Below, one piece after another: positions 8,591 to 19,599 of a stretch of DNA of 64,000 nucleotides. The notes under the pieces were generated by a model that was given only the letters and a program-made list of their open reading frames with translations, searched no databases and was not told the origin of the DNA. The translations under genes were made by a program, and so were the position numbers. The stretch's first letter is position 1; the number at the start of each line of letters is the position of its first letter. Origin of the DNA: an uncultured Metabacillus sp. (GTDB lineage: Bacteria; Bacillota; Bacilli; Bacillales; Bacillaceae); NCBI RefSeq assembly GCF_947503125.1, contig NZ_CANNCR010000022.1, positions 1 to 64,000 of the forward strand, read 5' to 3'.

Positions 8591-10357
8591 ATGAAGAAGT
8601 TAATATTGTTTATTTCAAATCGTTATAGAAACTTGAAAATTAAGGATAAGCTGATGGTTTTTATATCGATTATCATGGCTGTTTGTTTATTATTTATCGT
8701 AGTTGGATTTCAGTATGCATTTAATAGCTATGATGAACAAATTTATCGAAAATCCTCGCAAGTCCTCATTATGTCATCTAGTCGCATTGAAGATGAATTG
8801 AAAAATATTGAAGATGTGACATTTGAGATTATGAATGACAGTGTTATTCAAAATGCCCTGCTTCGCGCGAAGGGTGAGGTGACTAAGTACGAACAGTACC
8901 AAATTGAAAGAGAAATATGGGAGAAGCTCACGAATTATATAGGTTCTGAGAAATATATCCAGTCTATTCATCTCTTTGACTTAAATGGAACGGAATATCG
9001 GGCAGGAAGGGCACCTTCATCGATTTTATATGAACATAAGGTTGAAATCATTACGAAGGCTAGAGGAGGGAATGGCAGTAATATTTGGGTTACATTAAAT
9101 GATTCAAAAGAATCGATCTTTTCAACAAGATTATTAAAATCATATCGGAACTTAAGTTTAGAGAGATTAGGAACGTTAATCATTGAAGTGAAATTAGATG
9201 AAATTGTGAGCGAGCTTCCTAAAGAATGGGATGGCCAGGAAGGCTATATTATGATTTCACGAGGGGATAATATATTTTTTTCAGAAAAACCTTTTGCTCA
9301 GTTAGAACAGCTTAATTTTACTGAGAGTAGCAAGCAAGGATATAACATTCAAGAAATAGATGGGAAAAACTATTTTGTTACTTATTCAAAATCTCCATAT
9401 GCAAATTGGACGTATTGGAATGTGATTCCTTTTGGCGCCATGTTTGCAAAGGTTACAGCAATCAAGTTTTTTGTACTCTTCTTTTTCCTTTTTCTTTGCA
9501 TGGTTGCGGTATACCTCGTTAGTAAATTTTCAAAACGAATTACAAATCCGATTGAAAACTTAGTGTCTGCAATGAATCATGTTCAGGAAGGGGACTTTAA
9601 GGTAGCGGATTCTTTTAAGCCCTCACAAGATCAGGATGAGGTTGGAATCCTTCATCGGAATTTTTTTCATATGATTGAACGAATTAATGAACTAATAAAT
9701 GAAAACTATGAAAAACAGCTCTTAATCAAAGATACTGAGTTTAAGGCATTGCAATCCCAAATTAATCCTCATTTTCTTTATAATACGCTAGAATCCATTA
9801 ATTGGTTGGCTAAGATTAATAAGCAGCAGCAGATTTCCAAAATGGTTGAATCACTCGGTTATTTATTACGGAATGCGATTAGTTTAAAAGAAAATATCAT
9901 CTCAGTAAATGAAGAGATTGAAATGGTCAAGCATTATGTAACTATTCAAAAGTTCCGATTTGAGGAACGTTTGGATTTTCATTTATCCATTCAAGAGGAT
10001 GTAAAGGAATGTGCGATACCGAAGTTAATTGTACAGCCCTTGGTTGAAAACGCCATTCAATATGGATTGGAAATGATGATTGAACCCTGCAAGATTCATG
10101 TTTCTGCGTATCAAGAGGGAGATTTACTGTTTGTTGTTGTTGAAGATAATGGTCCTGGAATGGATGAACAGCAGCTCGAAAACGTTCAAAAAGGCGAGAT
10201 TACCACAAAAGGGAATGGAATTGGACTCCAGAATATCGATTCACGAATCAAATTCGTCTTTGGTTCGAGCTATGGATTACAGATTGAAAGTAGAGTGAAT
10301 GAAGGGACAAAGGTTCTCATTGTCATTCCATGTAAAAAGAGGTGGGACTATGTATAA
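8591..10357 (+). CDS. yesM: Sensor histidine kinase, YesM/LytS type
   Basis: A 588-residue membrane sensor kinase. A first membrane segment lies at residues about 21-45, then an extracytoplasmic domain of roughly 240 residues, a second segment at about 291-312, a HAMP linker, and a His-kinase domain of PF06580 type with phosphoacceptor His394 in QSQINPHFLYNTLESI. The ATPase part has the N box (LVENAIQYGL) and G boxes (VEDNGPGMD, GNGIGLQNID). Its stop overlaps the start of the response regulator, so the two are translationally coupled. Next to pectin-fragment transport genes it most likely senses an oligosaccharide, as proposed for YesM. Confidence 0.9.
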   Translation: MKKLILFISNRYRNLKIKDKLMVFISIIMAVCLLFIVVGFQYAFNSYDEQIYRKSSQVLIMSSSRIEDELKNIEDVTFEIMNDSVIQNALLRAKGEVTKYEQYQIEREIWEKLTNYIGSEKYIQSIHLFDLNGTEYRAGRAPSSILYEHKVEIITKARGGNGSNIWVTLNDSKESIFSTRLLKSYRNLSLERLGTLIIEVKLDEIVSELPKEWDGQEGYIMISRGDNIFFSEKPFAQLEQLNFTESSKQGYNIQEIDGKNYFVTYSKSPYANWTYWNVIPFGAMFAKVTAIKFFVLFFFLFLCMVAVYLVSKFSKRITNPIENLVSAMNHVQEGDFKVADSFKPSQDQDEVGILHRNFFHMIERINELINENYEKQLLIKDTEFKALQSQINPHFLYNTLESINWLAKINKQQQISKMVESLGYLLRNAISLKENIISVNEEIEMVKHYVTIQKFRFEERLDFHLSIQEDVKECAIPKLIVQPLVENAIQYGLEMMIEPCKIHVSAYQEGDLLFVVVEDNGPGMDEQQLENVQKGEITTKGNGIGLQNIDSRIKFVFGSSYGLQIESRVNEGTKVLIVIPCKKRWDYV

Positions 10358-11888
10358 AGTGTTGCTAGTGGATGATGAGAGGATTATTTTAGAAGGAATT
10401 TCCAATATTATCGACTGGGAAAGCATTGGAACTGAATTGATTGGTACAGCAAAAAATGGACTTGAAGCATATAACAAAATTATGAGTCACCACCCTGATA
10501 TTGTCATTTGCGATATTAAGATGCCAGGATTAAATGGTTTGGAACTTGTCAAAAGAATTTCGAAAGAGAAGCCTGAAACAAAATTTATCATTCTTTCTGG
10601 TTTTAGTGAATTTGATTATGCGAAACAAGCAATGGAGTACGGTGTTAAGCATTATCTTTTAAAGCCCTGTAATGAAAATAGTATTGTTGAGGCTCTAAAT
10701 AATTTGCTAGAAGAGTTAAAGACAGAAGAAAAGAAAGAACGTTTTTTAATTGATATTAAAACTCGTTTTGAACAAATACAGCCGTATGTAAAAAAGCAAT
10801 TATTAAAAGAATTTATTACAAGTAAAATAGATGGGAATAGGGGCATCAAATTTTATGAAAATCTATTTCAAATCAATTTTGATGAAGAAAAAATTAGATT
10901 AATCTTATTTCGTCTTGAAGGTGACTTTCATTATGAACATATGTTTGTCATCGAAAATCTTGGGGAAGACCTTTTTGCTCCTTCCATCTTATCAACAAAT
11001 ATCGGTGAACATGTTTTATTCTTAGTACATGAGGAAAACTTTGCAAGCTTGCAAACAAAAATTGAACAGTTAAGAGATCATTTTTATGAAATCTATCAAA
11101 TGGATATGACCGTTGCAGTAAGTGAAATGGATTCTATTACTCAAGCGAGGAGATTGTATTTAGATGCACTTGAATGCTTAAACCATCGTTTTTATTTAGG
11201 TGAAGGAAGTATAATTACGAAAAATGATATTCGCCAGGAAAAACAACCTTACCATTTTGACTATGATGGGCAAAATCTTTGTCTACTAATTAAATCTGGT
11301 AATTGGGAAAAAGTTCAAGAAGAAATTTCTCGTTTTTTTATTGTATTAATGGAACGAATGTCCTCAACTAGTTTAACCAGATCATATGTCATGAAGCTTT
11401 TTTTAATTATGATCCAAAATACCGATTCAAAAGATATTGAGGAATATATGGAAAAAATGTCCTCGCTTATGGACATGGACACCATCCAGCAAATGAAAGA
11501 ATTTTTTGAGGAAATTGCGCAAGAGATTACTCAGGGTCATTATGAACGACATAAATCAAATCATTCTTCTGTTATTAATAAAATGATTGAACTTGTTCAA
11601 GAGCATTTAGGAAATACAGAGCTATCATTAAAATGGGTGGCTAATAAAGTTTATATGAATGCCGACTATTTAGGAAAACTATTTAAGCAGGAAACAGGTG
11701 AGAAGTTCTCCAGCTATGTTACCCAGATGCGAATAAATAAAGCTATTGAGCAAATCGAGCAAATGGATGATGTGAAAGTATCTACTATAGCAGACATGAT
11801 CGGGTATGGCGATAATCCGCAATATTTCAGTCAAGTGTTTAAAAAGTATACAGGGTATTCACCTTCTGAATATAAGAAGGTGTTTTAA
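10350..11888 (+). CDS. yesN: AraC-type response regulator, YesN-like
   Basis: A 512-residue regulator. The receiver domain (residues 1-120) has the acidic pocket DDE at 8-10, phosphoacceptor Asp55 (VICDIKMPG) and the conserved Lys in YLLKPC. A middle segment of about 270 residues is unassigned. The C-terminal 100 residues are an AraC-type double helix-turn-helix (LSLKWVANKVYMNADYLGKL and IADMIGYGDNPQYFSQVFKK). I chose ATG 10350, behind AGAGGTGGG and overlapping yesM by 8 bases, over an upstream in-frame ATG at 10299 inside yesM. It likely activates the adjacent transport and hydrolase genes. Confidence 0.9.
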   Translation: MYKVLLVDDERIILEGISNIIDWESIGTELIGTAKNGLEAYNKIMSHHPDIVICDIKMPGLNGLELVKRISKEKPETKFIILSGFSEFDYAKQAMEYGVKHYLLKPCNENSIVEALNNLLEELKTEEKKERFLIDIKTRFEQIQPYVKKQLLKEFITSKIDGNRGIKFYENLFQINFDEEKIRLILFRLEGDFHYEHMFVIENLGEDLFAPSILSTNIGEHVLFLVHEENFASLQTKIEQLRDHFYEIYQMDMTVAVSEMDSITQARRLYLDALECLNHRFYLGEGSIITKNDIRQEKQPYHFDYDGQNLCLLIKSGNWEKVQEEISRFFIVLMERMSSTSLTRSYVMKLFLIMIQNTDSKDIEEYMEKMSSLMDMDTIQQMKEFFEEIAQEITQGHYERHKSNHSSVINKMIELVQEHLGNTELSLKWVANKVYMNADYLGKLFKQETGEKFSSYVTQMRINKAIEQIEQMDDVKVSTIADMIGYGDNPQYFSQVFKKYTGYSPSEYKKVF

Positions 11889-11892
11889 GTTA

Positions 11893-11929
11893 AAACTCAT
11901 TGTCTTTTATAAAGATGATGAGTTTTTTT
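11893..11929 (+). terminator. Terminator of yesMN
   Basis: AAACTCAT with TGTCTTT pairs with AAAGATGATGAGTTT, followed by seven T. It separates the regulators from the transport operon. Confidence 0.8.
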
Positions 11930-12030
11930 GGCTCTTTGGTTCCACTCCAATCGATATTTTAGCAGAAAATAATTAGCATTTAACAGAGCTTTTTATATTG
12001 GATAAATTTTAATATGACATAAGACTAAGG

Positions 12031-12044
12031 GTAAAGCGTTATCA
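12031..12044 (+). promoter_or_regulatory. Possible second cre site upstream of the sugar transport operon
   Basis: GTAAAGCGTTATCA matches the CcpA site consensus TGWAANCGNTNNCA at 12 of 14 positions. Confidence 0.4.
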
Positions 12045-12152
12045 TTTTGGCAGCCGATAGTGCTTATGACATATTCCATTTACACTGTTTTTTAAACATA
12101 GCTATCTGTTTTTTAAATTCAAATAGTTTGGAAAACTCTATAAAATGGGACT

Positions 12153-12166
12153 TGTAAGCGGTAACA
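12153..12166 (+). promoter_or_regulatory. cre (CcpA) site before the sugar transport operon
   Basis: TGTAAGCGGTAACA fits every fixed position of the cre consensus TGWAANCGNTNNCA. It lies 28 bases before the start of the binding-protein gene and just downstream of a TATAAA (12140-12145), so CcpA could block transcription when glucose is present. Confidence 0.75.
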
Positions 12167-12193
12167 GGAAATTGAAAATAAGGGGGATATAAA

Positions 12194-13495
12194 ATGAAGA
12201 AGTTTCTGTTTTTACTATTATCTATTGTAATGGTTTTTTCATTAGCGGCATGTAGTGGAAGCAGCTCCTCTGGTGGATCAGGTTCTGGTTCAGAGAGCGG
12301 CGGTCAAGATGGTAAAATCAAATTAAGAATTGCTTGGTGGGGTGACCAGCCAAGACACGACTACACACTTGAAATCATTAAAAAGTATGAAGAGCAAAAT
12401 CCGAATGTTGATATTCAGGCTGAATATGCAAGTTGGGATGATTATTGGAAAAAACTAGCACCCCAAGCGTCAGCCGGGCAGCTTCCAGACATTATTCAAA
12501 TGGACCTTTCTTATTTCTCACAGTATGCAGGAAATGGTCAATTAGCTGATTTAACACCGTTTGTTGGCAAGGAAATTGATACAACGAATTATACTGAAAA
12601 TTATATCAATGGTGGAAAAATCGGGGATAAATTATATGGATTTAATGCAGGGGTAAACGTTGTCGGATTCCATTATGATCCAGAGGTATTGAAAAAAGCC
12701 GGGGTAGAATCCCTTGATGAAAACTGGACTTGGGATGATTATAAAGAAATAGCTAAAAAGGCAAAAGCTGCTGGGATCTTTATGGATACTGGTATGAAAG
12801 CAGATGTTTTCTTTAACTATTACTTACGAACACAAGGAAAATCACTTTACAGCGAAGATGGTACAAAACTAGGCTATGAAGATGACCAATTATTTATTGA
12901 TTTCTTTGAAATGACTTCCAGCTTAGTGAAAGATGGAGCAGTACCGACTCCAGACTATTTAGCACAGTTAAAAGGAATTGAAGATGATCCTGTTGTTAAA
13001 CAAGAAGCGATTGGAATTTGGCAATGGTCCAACCAATTTGTGGGATTACAGCAAGTCGCAAACAGACCGTTGCAAATTCATAATATGCCGGGACCTGGCA
13101 TGAAAGAAGGACTATATTTAAAACCTAGTATGTTCTGGTCAGTTTCAAAAAATTCAAAGCATCAGGAAGAAGCTGCTAAGTTTATCAATTTCTTAGTAAA
13201 TGACATTGAAGCGAATAAACTGGCGTTAGGTGACCGTGGTGTACCAGGTTCCTCTGTTATTAAAGAAGAGCTTAAACCTTTCCTTTCTCCAGAACAAGTT
13301 CAAGTATTTGATAGTGTTGCATGGGCTGAACAAAATAGCTCTCCTTTTGATGGTCCAGATCCGATTGGAGCAGGTGAAGTAATTGAACTTCTTGACAGCC
13401 TATCTGAACAGATGAATTATGGCCAGCTAAAAGTAGAAGATGCTGCTAAGCAGTTTAGACAACAAGCAGAAAGCATCCTGTCTCAAAATAAATAA
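12194..13495 (+). CDS. yesO: Sugar ABC transporter substrate-binding lipoprotein (YesO-like)
   Basis: A 433-residue extracellular solute-binding protein of family 1. A lipoprotein signal peptide ends in the lipobox LAAC (Cys20), followed by a Ser/Gly-rich linker. The mature part starts with KIKLRIAWWG and carries YEEQNPNVDI and LPDIIQMDLSYF, typical of CUT1-type binding proteins for oligosaccharides. It is first in an operon with two permeases; as in other CUT1 systems, the ATPase is not encoded here and is probably shared. With GH105, acetylesterase and GH42 genes downstream, rhamnogalacturonan oligosaccharide is the likely ligand. AGGGGG precedes the start, and a cre site lies upstream. Confidence 0.88.
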   Translation: MKKFLFLLLSIVMVFSLAACSGSSSSGGSGSGSESGGQDGKIKLRIAWWGDQPRHDYTLEIIKKYEEQNPNVDIQAEYASWDDYWKKLAPQASAGQLPDIIQMDLSYFSQYAGNGQLADLTPFVGKEIDTTNYTENYINGGKIGDKLYGFNAGVNVVGFHYDPEVLKKAGVESLDENWTWDDYKEIAKKAKAAGIFMDTGMKADVFFNYYLRTQGKSLYSEDGTKLGYEDDQLFIDFFEMTSSLVKDGAVPTPDYLAQLKGIEDDPVVKQEAIGIWQWSNQFVGLQQVANRPLQIHNMPGPGMKEGLYLKPSMFWSVSKNSKHQEEAAKFINFLVNDIEANKLALGDRGVPGSSVIKEELKPFLSPEQVQVFDSVAWAEQNSSPFDGPDPIGAGEVIELLDSLSEQMNYGQLKVEDAAKQFRQQAESILSQNK

Positions 13496-13503
13496 CGAGA
13501 TCA

Positions 13504-13538
13504 TTCGATAGCTGATCACCCTTCGATCAGCTATCGAA
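13504..13538 (+). other. Strong intra-operon stem-loop after the binding-protein gene
   Basis: TTCGATAGCTGATC and GATCAGCTATCGAA form a perfect 14-bp stem with a 7-base loop and no T run. This is the usual place for a structure that protects the binding-protein mRNA, giving it in excess over the permeases. Confidence 0.7.
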
Positions 13539-13581
13539 GTTTAAAATAAAGTAAAGGTTCCTAAAGAAAGGAATGAAGCAT

Positions 13582-14481
13582 ATGAGTTCACGCGCTATAA
13601 GGCATAATTTGAAAGGATACATGTTTATAAGTCCCTTCATTATTGGATTTTTGGCGTTTACTTTTATCCCTATTGTTACTTCACTCTATTTATCATTTAC
13701 GCAATACAATTTATTTGCTACTCCACAATGGGTCGGATTAGAAAATTATAAAAAGATGTTCACAGATGATCCAAGATATTGGCAATCACTTAAAGTTACC
13801 CTGATCTATGTATTTGCTGGTGTCCCGTTAAGGCTCGGTTTTGCTCTATTGGTTGCGCTGATATTAAACACGGCTTCAAGAGCCGTAGGATTGTACAGAT
13901 CTTTGTTCTATTTACCTTCTTTAATTGGTGGTAGTGTAGCTGTTGCGATTATGTGGCGAAACATTTTCGGTGATGAAGGAATCGTTAATCTTTTGCTCGC
14001 CTTTTTAGGAGTTCCAAGTGTTCGTTGGTTTGGAGATCCAACAGCAGCTTTATGGATGCTCATCTTTTTATCAGTTTGGCAATTTGGTTCATCAATGTTG
14101 ATTTTTCTCGCAGGATTAAAAAGCATTCCAGCAACATATTATGAGGCTGCCAGTGTTGACGGAGCGAACTTCTTTCAAAAGTTTGCAAAAATTACGTTGC
14201 CGATGTTAAGTCCAGTAATCCTCTTTAATACGATTATGCAAACAATCGCTGCCTTTATGACATTTGTCCCGGCATTTATCATTTCAAAAGGTACTGGCGG
14301 ACCATTAGATGGAACACTTCTTTATTCACTTTATTTATTCATTCAAGGCTTTGAGTTCTTCAATATGGGTTATGCCTCAGCTATGGCATGGATCATGTTA
14401 ATCATTGTAGGTATTTTAACTGCGATTATCTTCTTCACATCGAAGTTCTGGGTTCATTACGAATCTGAAGGGGGGAAATAA
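13582..14481 (+). CDS. yesP: Sugar ABC transporter permease (YesP-like)
   Basis: A 299-residue inner-membrane subunit of the MalF/UgpA type with six predicted membrane segments beginning at GYMFISPFIIGFLAF. The cytoplasmic coupling motif EAASVDGANFFQKFAKITLP lies at residues about 193-212 and matches the EAA loop that docks the ATPase. I chose ATG 13582 because AAAGG is 10 bases upstream; an ATG at 13573 is too close to it. It works with the following permease and the lipoprotein encoded before it. Confidence 0.9.
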   Translation: MSSRAIRHNLKGYMFISPFIIGFLAFTFIPIVTSLYLSFTQYNLFATPQWVGLENYKKMFTDDPRYWQSLKVTLIYVFAGVPLRLGFALLVALILNTASRAVGLYRSLFYLPSLIGGSVAVAIMWRNIFGDEGIVNLLLAFLGVPSVRWFGDPTAALWMLIFLSVWQFGSSMLIFLAGLKSIPATYYEAASVDGANFFQKFAKITLPMLSPVILFNTIMQTIAAFMTFVPAFIISKGTGGPLDGTLLYSLYLFIQGFEFFNMGYASAMAWIMLIIVGILTAIIFFTSKFWVHYESEGGK

Positions 14482-14484
14482 CAG

Positions 14485-15378
14485 ATGAACATAAATGCGA
14501 GTCCTAAAAGTGTGACTAAAACTGAAAGAATAACTGCACCAAAGATCAAACCTGTTAAGTGGTGGGTTTATCATTTACTGGTTGGCGGCTTTGCGATATT
14601 AATGCTTTATCCGGTTATTTGGCTCTTAATGAGTTCCTTTAAACCAAGTGAAACCATCTTTGTAACCGCACAGTCGCTAATACCTGATCCATTTATTTTA
14701 GATAACTTTGCACAAGGCTGGGAAGGTATTGGAGGAAATTCGTTCGGTGTTTTTATAAAAAATACAGTGGTTTTAGTTATCTTTACCATGATCGGACAAG
14801 TTATTTCTTCTGCATTTATCGCTTTCGGCTTTGCACGATTGAATTTCTTTGGAAAAGGCTTTTGGTTTGCCATCATGATGGTAACATTAATGCTGCCGTA
14901 TGAGGTTGTTATGATTCCTCAATATATTATTTTTTCAAAGCTAGGTTGGCTTGATTCCATTAAACCGATCGTAATTCCAGCATACTTTGGACATCCGTTC
15001 TTTATTTTCTTATTGGTCCAATTTATTCGCACCATTCCTAGAGAATTGGATGAAGCAGCGACAATTGATGGATGTAATACGTTTAAAATCTTTTACAAAA
15101 TTATCTTGCCATTAATCAGACCAGCTTTAGCAACAGCATCTATCTTTTCTTTCTATTGGACATGGGACAATTTACTTGGACCTGTACTTTACTTGAACAG
15201 CCCGGATAAGTATACCGTATCAATGGCCCTTAACATGTTCTTAAGCAATGAAACTGTTTCGAACTGGGGAGCGATGTTTGCGATGTCCATTGTTACCTTA
15301 ATTCCTGTATTTGTTGTCTTCTTCTTATTCCAACGTCATGTCGTGGAAGGAATAAGTACAAGTGGTTTAAAAGGTTAA
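14485..15378 (+). CDS. yesQ: Sugar ABC transporter permease (YesQ-like)
   Basis: A 297-residue partner permease of the MalG/UgpE type. It has an N-terminal cytoplasmic tail, six predicted membrane segments and the EAA coupling loop ([22 protein letters not shown]) at residues about 190-211, preceded by the usual FIRTIPRE. It starts three bases after the preceding permease ends, with GAAGGGGGG as ribosome site, so the two are translationally linked. The substrate is inferred from neighbours to be a pectin-derived oligosaccharide. Confidence 0.9.
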   Translation: MNINASPKSVTKTERITAPKIKPVKWWVYHLLVGGFAILMLYPVIWLLMSSFKPSETIFVTAQSLIPDPFILDNFAQGWEGIGGNSFGVFIKNTVVLVIFTMIGQVISSAFIAFGFARLNFFGKGFWFAIMMVTLMLPYEVVMIPQYIIFSKLGWLDSIKPIVIPAYFGHPFFIFLLVQFIRTIPRELDEAATIDGCNTFKIFYKIILPLIRPALATASIFSFYWTWDNLLGPVLYLNSPDKYTVSMALNMFLSNETVSNWGAMFAMSIVTLIPVFVVFFLFQRHVVEGISTSGLKG

Positions 15379-15389
15379 TATTGAAAGAA

Positions 15390-15427
15390 AGGGTGTAAAT
15401 AAGGTAGTTCCTTCTATTTAACACCCT
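15390..15427 (+). other. Stem-loop between yesQ and the yesL-like gene
   Basis: AGGGTGTAAATAAGG can pair with CCTTCTATTTAACACCCT. There is no T run, so it may be a processing or attenuating structure rather than a full terminator. Confidence 0.55.
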
Positions 15428-15482
15428 AGAATTCTAATTAGCACGGTCTATCAAGATTAAAAAGAATGAGGAGGGAGTATGG

Positions 15483-16121
15483 ATGGAAACAACAGGATTT
15501 ATGGGAGGAGTTAACAGCATTCTGGAATGGATTTCAAGATTAGCTTGGCTGAATCTATTGTGGATTTCCTTTTCATTGCTTGGAATCATTGTTTTTGGTT
15601 TTTTCCCTGCAACAATAGCCATGTTTGCCGTAGTCAGAAAATGGGCCGTGGGTGAGATGGAGATTTCGATCTTTAAAACATTCTTGAACTCCTATAAACA
15701 GGAATTTGTTAAGAGTAATCTTCTTGGTTTGGTTCTTATGATCATTACTGTTATTTTGGTGATCGATTTTGTTTACCTATATCAAACATCATCGGATATC
15801 CAGAATGTGTTATTCGTACCATTTATGGTCGTATCTCTCATCTTTGTTTGTATGTTATTTTATATTTTTCCGATGTATGTTCATTTTGATATGGAGGTAT
15901 TGCAAGTTATTAAAAATTCATTTTTTGTCATGATTATGAATCCGCTCCAAACTTTGCTTATGCTCGTTGGTACTAGTGGATTACTGTTTTTATTGTCCTA
16001 TGCTCCCCCTTTGCTTATCATCTGCAGCGGCAATATTTTGGCAATGGCCATTACGAAACCTGCATTCAATGCCTTTAGTAAAGTAAATCGGAAGCATCAA
16101 AAGATTATGCAAAAACAGTAA
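15483..16121 (+). CDS. yesL: DUF624 (YesL) family membrane protein
   Basis: A 212-residue integral membrane protein with about five hydrophobic segments, beginning near residue 18 (LAWLNLLWISFSLLGIIVFG) and ending near residue 190. The segments FFPATIAMFAVVRKW and MEISIFKTFLNSYKQEF are typical of the YesL/DUF624 family. Its biochemical role is unknown, but members are regularly found with YesMN-type sensors and CUT1 sugar importers, as here. The start is at ATG 15483 behind GAGGAGGGAG. Confidence 0.85.
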   Translation: METTGFMGGVNSILEWISRLAWLNLLWISFSLLGIIVFGFFPATIAMFAVVRKWAVGEMEISIFKTFLNSYKQEFVKSNLLGLVLMIITVILVIDFVYLYQTSSDIQNVLFVPFMVVSLIFVCMLFYIFPMYVHFDMEVLQVIKNSFFVMIMNPLQTLLMLVGTSGLLFLLSYAPPLLIICSGNILAMAITKPAFNAFSKVNRKHQKIMQKQ

Positions 16122-17767
<1,646 letters not shown>

Positions 17768-17781
17768 TTGGAGGAAAAGAC

Positions 17782-18816
17782 ATGCCAAAACTTCAATATG
17801 ATGAAGCAGAAATTCGTCAGTTAATTGATAAAGTAGTAAAGAGAACGTTTGAGATGGATTTTAACTGGGATTGGCCAGGAGGAGTTGCCTTTTATGGCGT
17901 TGCGGAAGCATATGAGGCGACAGAACAACAAGAGTATATAGATCTATTAAAATCTTGGGTTGATGAATGGCTGGAAGATGGACTGCCAAAGCTATCGATC
18001 AATGAAGTTTCGATTGGACATGCTTTGATTACTCTTTACAAAGTAACTGAGGATGAGAAATATTTAGATGTTATTAAAGACATGGCAGATTACTTACAGA
18101 ATGATGCACCAAGATTCGCTGATGGTATCTTTCAACATACCGTTAACTCTGTAAAGGATGTTTTTCCAGAACAAGCATGGGTAGACACCATGATGATGGC
18201 CGGCTTATTTTTGGTTCGAGTTGGCAAGCTGCTAAATCGCGAGGATTATTTTGAGGATGGTCTCAAACAGTACCATGGTCATGAGGACTTTCTTCAAGAT
18301 CCTGTGACAAATCTATATTATCATGGGTGGGATCATCTCGCGAAAAACCACATGTCCTCAATTTATTGGGCCCGTGGTAATGGATGGGCAGCTTTAACCA
18401 TGGCAAAGGAGTTAGAGTTAGTAGAGGTTCAGCACCCTTCCTATATGATCATCGATTGCTCCTTAAGGGATCAATTAAGTGCGCTTGTTCGCCTGCAGGA
18501 CGAGTCAGGCCTGTGGCATACCATTGTGAATGATCCATCATCGTACCTAGAAAGCTCTGGATCAGCAGCGATTGCAGCCGCTCTATTAACGAGAGGAAAC
18601 CTTTATAATAAATATATTCAAAAGTCAATTCATGGGATTCAGCAAGTAATTGAAGAGGATGGAAAAGTATCAATGGTATCGGCTGGTACCGCTGTGATGA
18701 GAGATGCAGATGGTTATAAAAATGTTCCTTACAAGCGAATTCAAGGGTGGGGACAAGGGTTGGCACTCGTTTTCTTATCAGGGCTTTTAAAAGCGAGTAA
18801 ACACATCTATAACTAA
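17782..18816 (+). CDS. yesR: Unsaturated rhamnogalacturonyl hydrolase, GH105
   Basis: A 344-residue (alpha/alpha)6-barrel enzyme of GH105 (YesR/YteR). It removes the unsaturated galacturonyl residue that lyases leave at the non-reducing end of rhamnogalacturonan oligosaccharides. The catalytic Asp is probably Asp135 in EQAWVDTMMMAG; other conserved parts are FNWDWPGGVAFYG, SSIYWARGNGWAA and YKRIQGWGQGLALVF. There is no signal peptide, so it acts in the cytoplasm on imported fragments. GGAGG precedes the start. It belongs to the operon running from 16475 to the GH42 gene. Confidence 0.9.
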   Translation: MPKLQYDEAEIRQLIDKVVKRTFEMDFNWDWPGGVAFYGVAEAYEATEQQEYIDLLKSWVDEWLEDGLPKLSINEVSIGHALITLYKVTEDEKYLDVIKDMADYLQNDAPRFADGIFQHTVNSVKDVFPEQAWVDTMMMAGLFLVRVGKLLNREDYFEDGLKQYHGHEDFLQDPVTNLYYHGWDHLAKNHMSSIYWARGNGWAALTMAKELELVEVQHPSYMIIDCSLRDQLSALVRLQDESGLWHTIVNDPSSYLESSGSAAIAAALLTRGNLYNKYIQKSIHGIQQVIEEDGKVSMVSAGTAVMRDADGYKNVPYKRIQGWGQGLALVFLSGLLKASKHIYN

Positions 18817-18860
18817 TAGACTATAGTTATAAAAAAAGATAAATCAGGAGTGAACATAAA

Positions 18861-19535
18861 ATGGTTGATATAAAGCATTCTATCTATCTAGCTGGTGATT
18901 CAACAGTTGCCAATTGTCCAGAACATGAAGCGCCTATGGCTGGCTGGGGACAAGTCTTTCAATCTTTCTTTACCGAAAATGTGGTTGTTTATAATGAAGC
19001 AAAGGGCGGAAGAAGTTCAAATAGTTTTATTGAAGAAGGAAGGCTGAAATCAATTTTAGATCGTATTCAGCCAAACGATTATCTATTTATTCTTGGACAC
19101 AATGATCAAAAATCGTTTGGTACAGAGCCATATACGACATATCAAACATTTTTGTCTCAATATATAACTGGGGCACGTGAAAAGGATGCCCATCCTATCC
19201 TGTTAACTTCTGTACATCGGAGAAAATTTGATCAAAATGGACAGATTGAAAATACATTAGGTGATTACCCGCGGGCAATGATGCAATTAGCTGAAAGACT
19301 CGATGTACCTTATATTGATTTGTGGTCAAAGACAAAGCGGCTATACGAGGCTTTAGGGAAAGAAGGGTCAAGGAGTCTATTTACGATGTTTCCCCCAAAT
19401 GTCCATCCAAATTACCCAGATGGAATCGAGGACAATACCCATTTTTGCGAAAATGGCGCATATGAGATAGCAAAACTCGTCATTGAGGGGATAAAGGAGC
19501 TGCAGCTGCCGATTGCCGCTTATATCAAAAGGTAG
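18861..19535 (+). CDS. yesT: Rhamnogalacturonan acetylesterase, SGNH/CE12
   Basis: A 224-residue SGNH hydrolase. Block I is YLAGDSTVANCP with nucleophile Ser14, block II carries Gly in AKGGRSSNSF, block III has Asn in LGHNDQKSF, and the Asp-His pair lies in EDNTHFCENGAYEIA near the C terminus. This pattern is that of the rhamnogalacturonan acetylesterases RhgT/YesT (CE12), which remove acetyl groups from galacturonate. No signal peptide is present, so imported oligosaccharides would be deacetylated in the cytoplasm. It lies between the GH105 and GH42 genes, with a short gap and its own AGGAGTG ribosome site. Confidence 0.9.
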   Translation: MVDIKHSIYLAGDSTVANCPEHEAPMAGWGQVFQSFFTENVVVYNEAKGGRSSNSFIEEGRLKSILDRIQPNDYLFILGHNDQKSFGTEPYTTYQTFLSQYITGAREKDAHPILLTSVHRRKFDQNGQIENTLGDYPRAMMQLAERLDVPYIDLWSKTKRLYEALGKEGSRSLFTMFPPNVHPNYPDGIEDNTHFCENGAYEIAKLVIEGIKELQLPIAAYIKR

Positions 19536-19599
19536 CCAGAGTCTTGATTTTTCTCTTTATCTATAAATCTATTTTAAATTAACAGGTGGGAGACACAAT

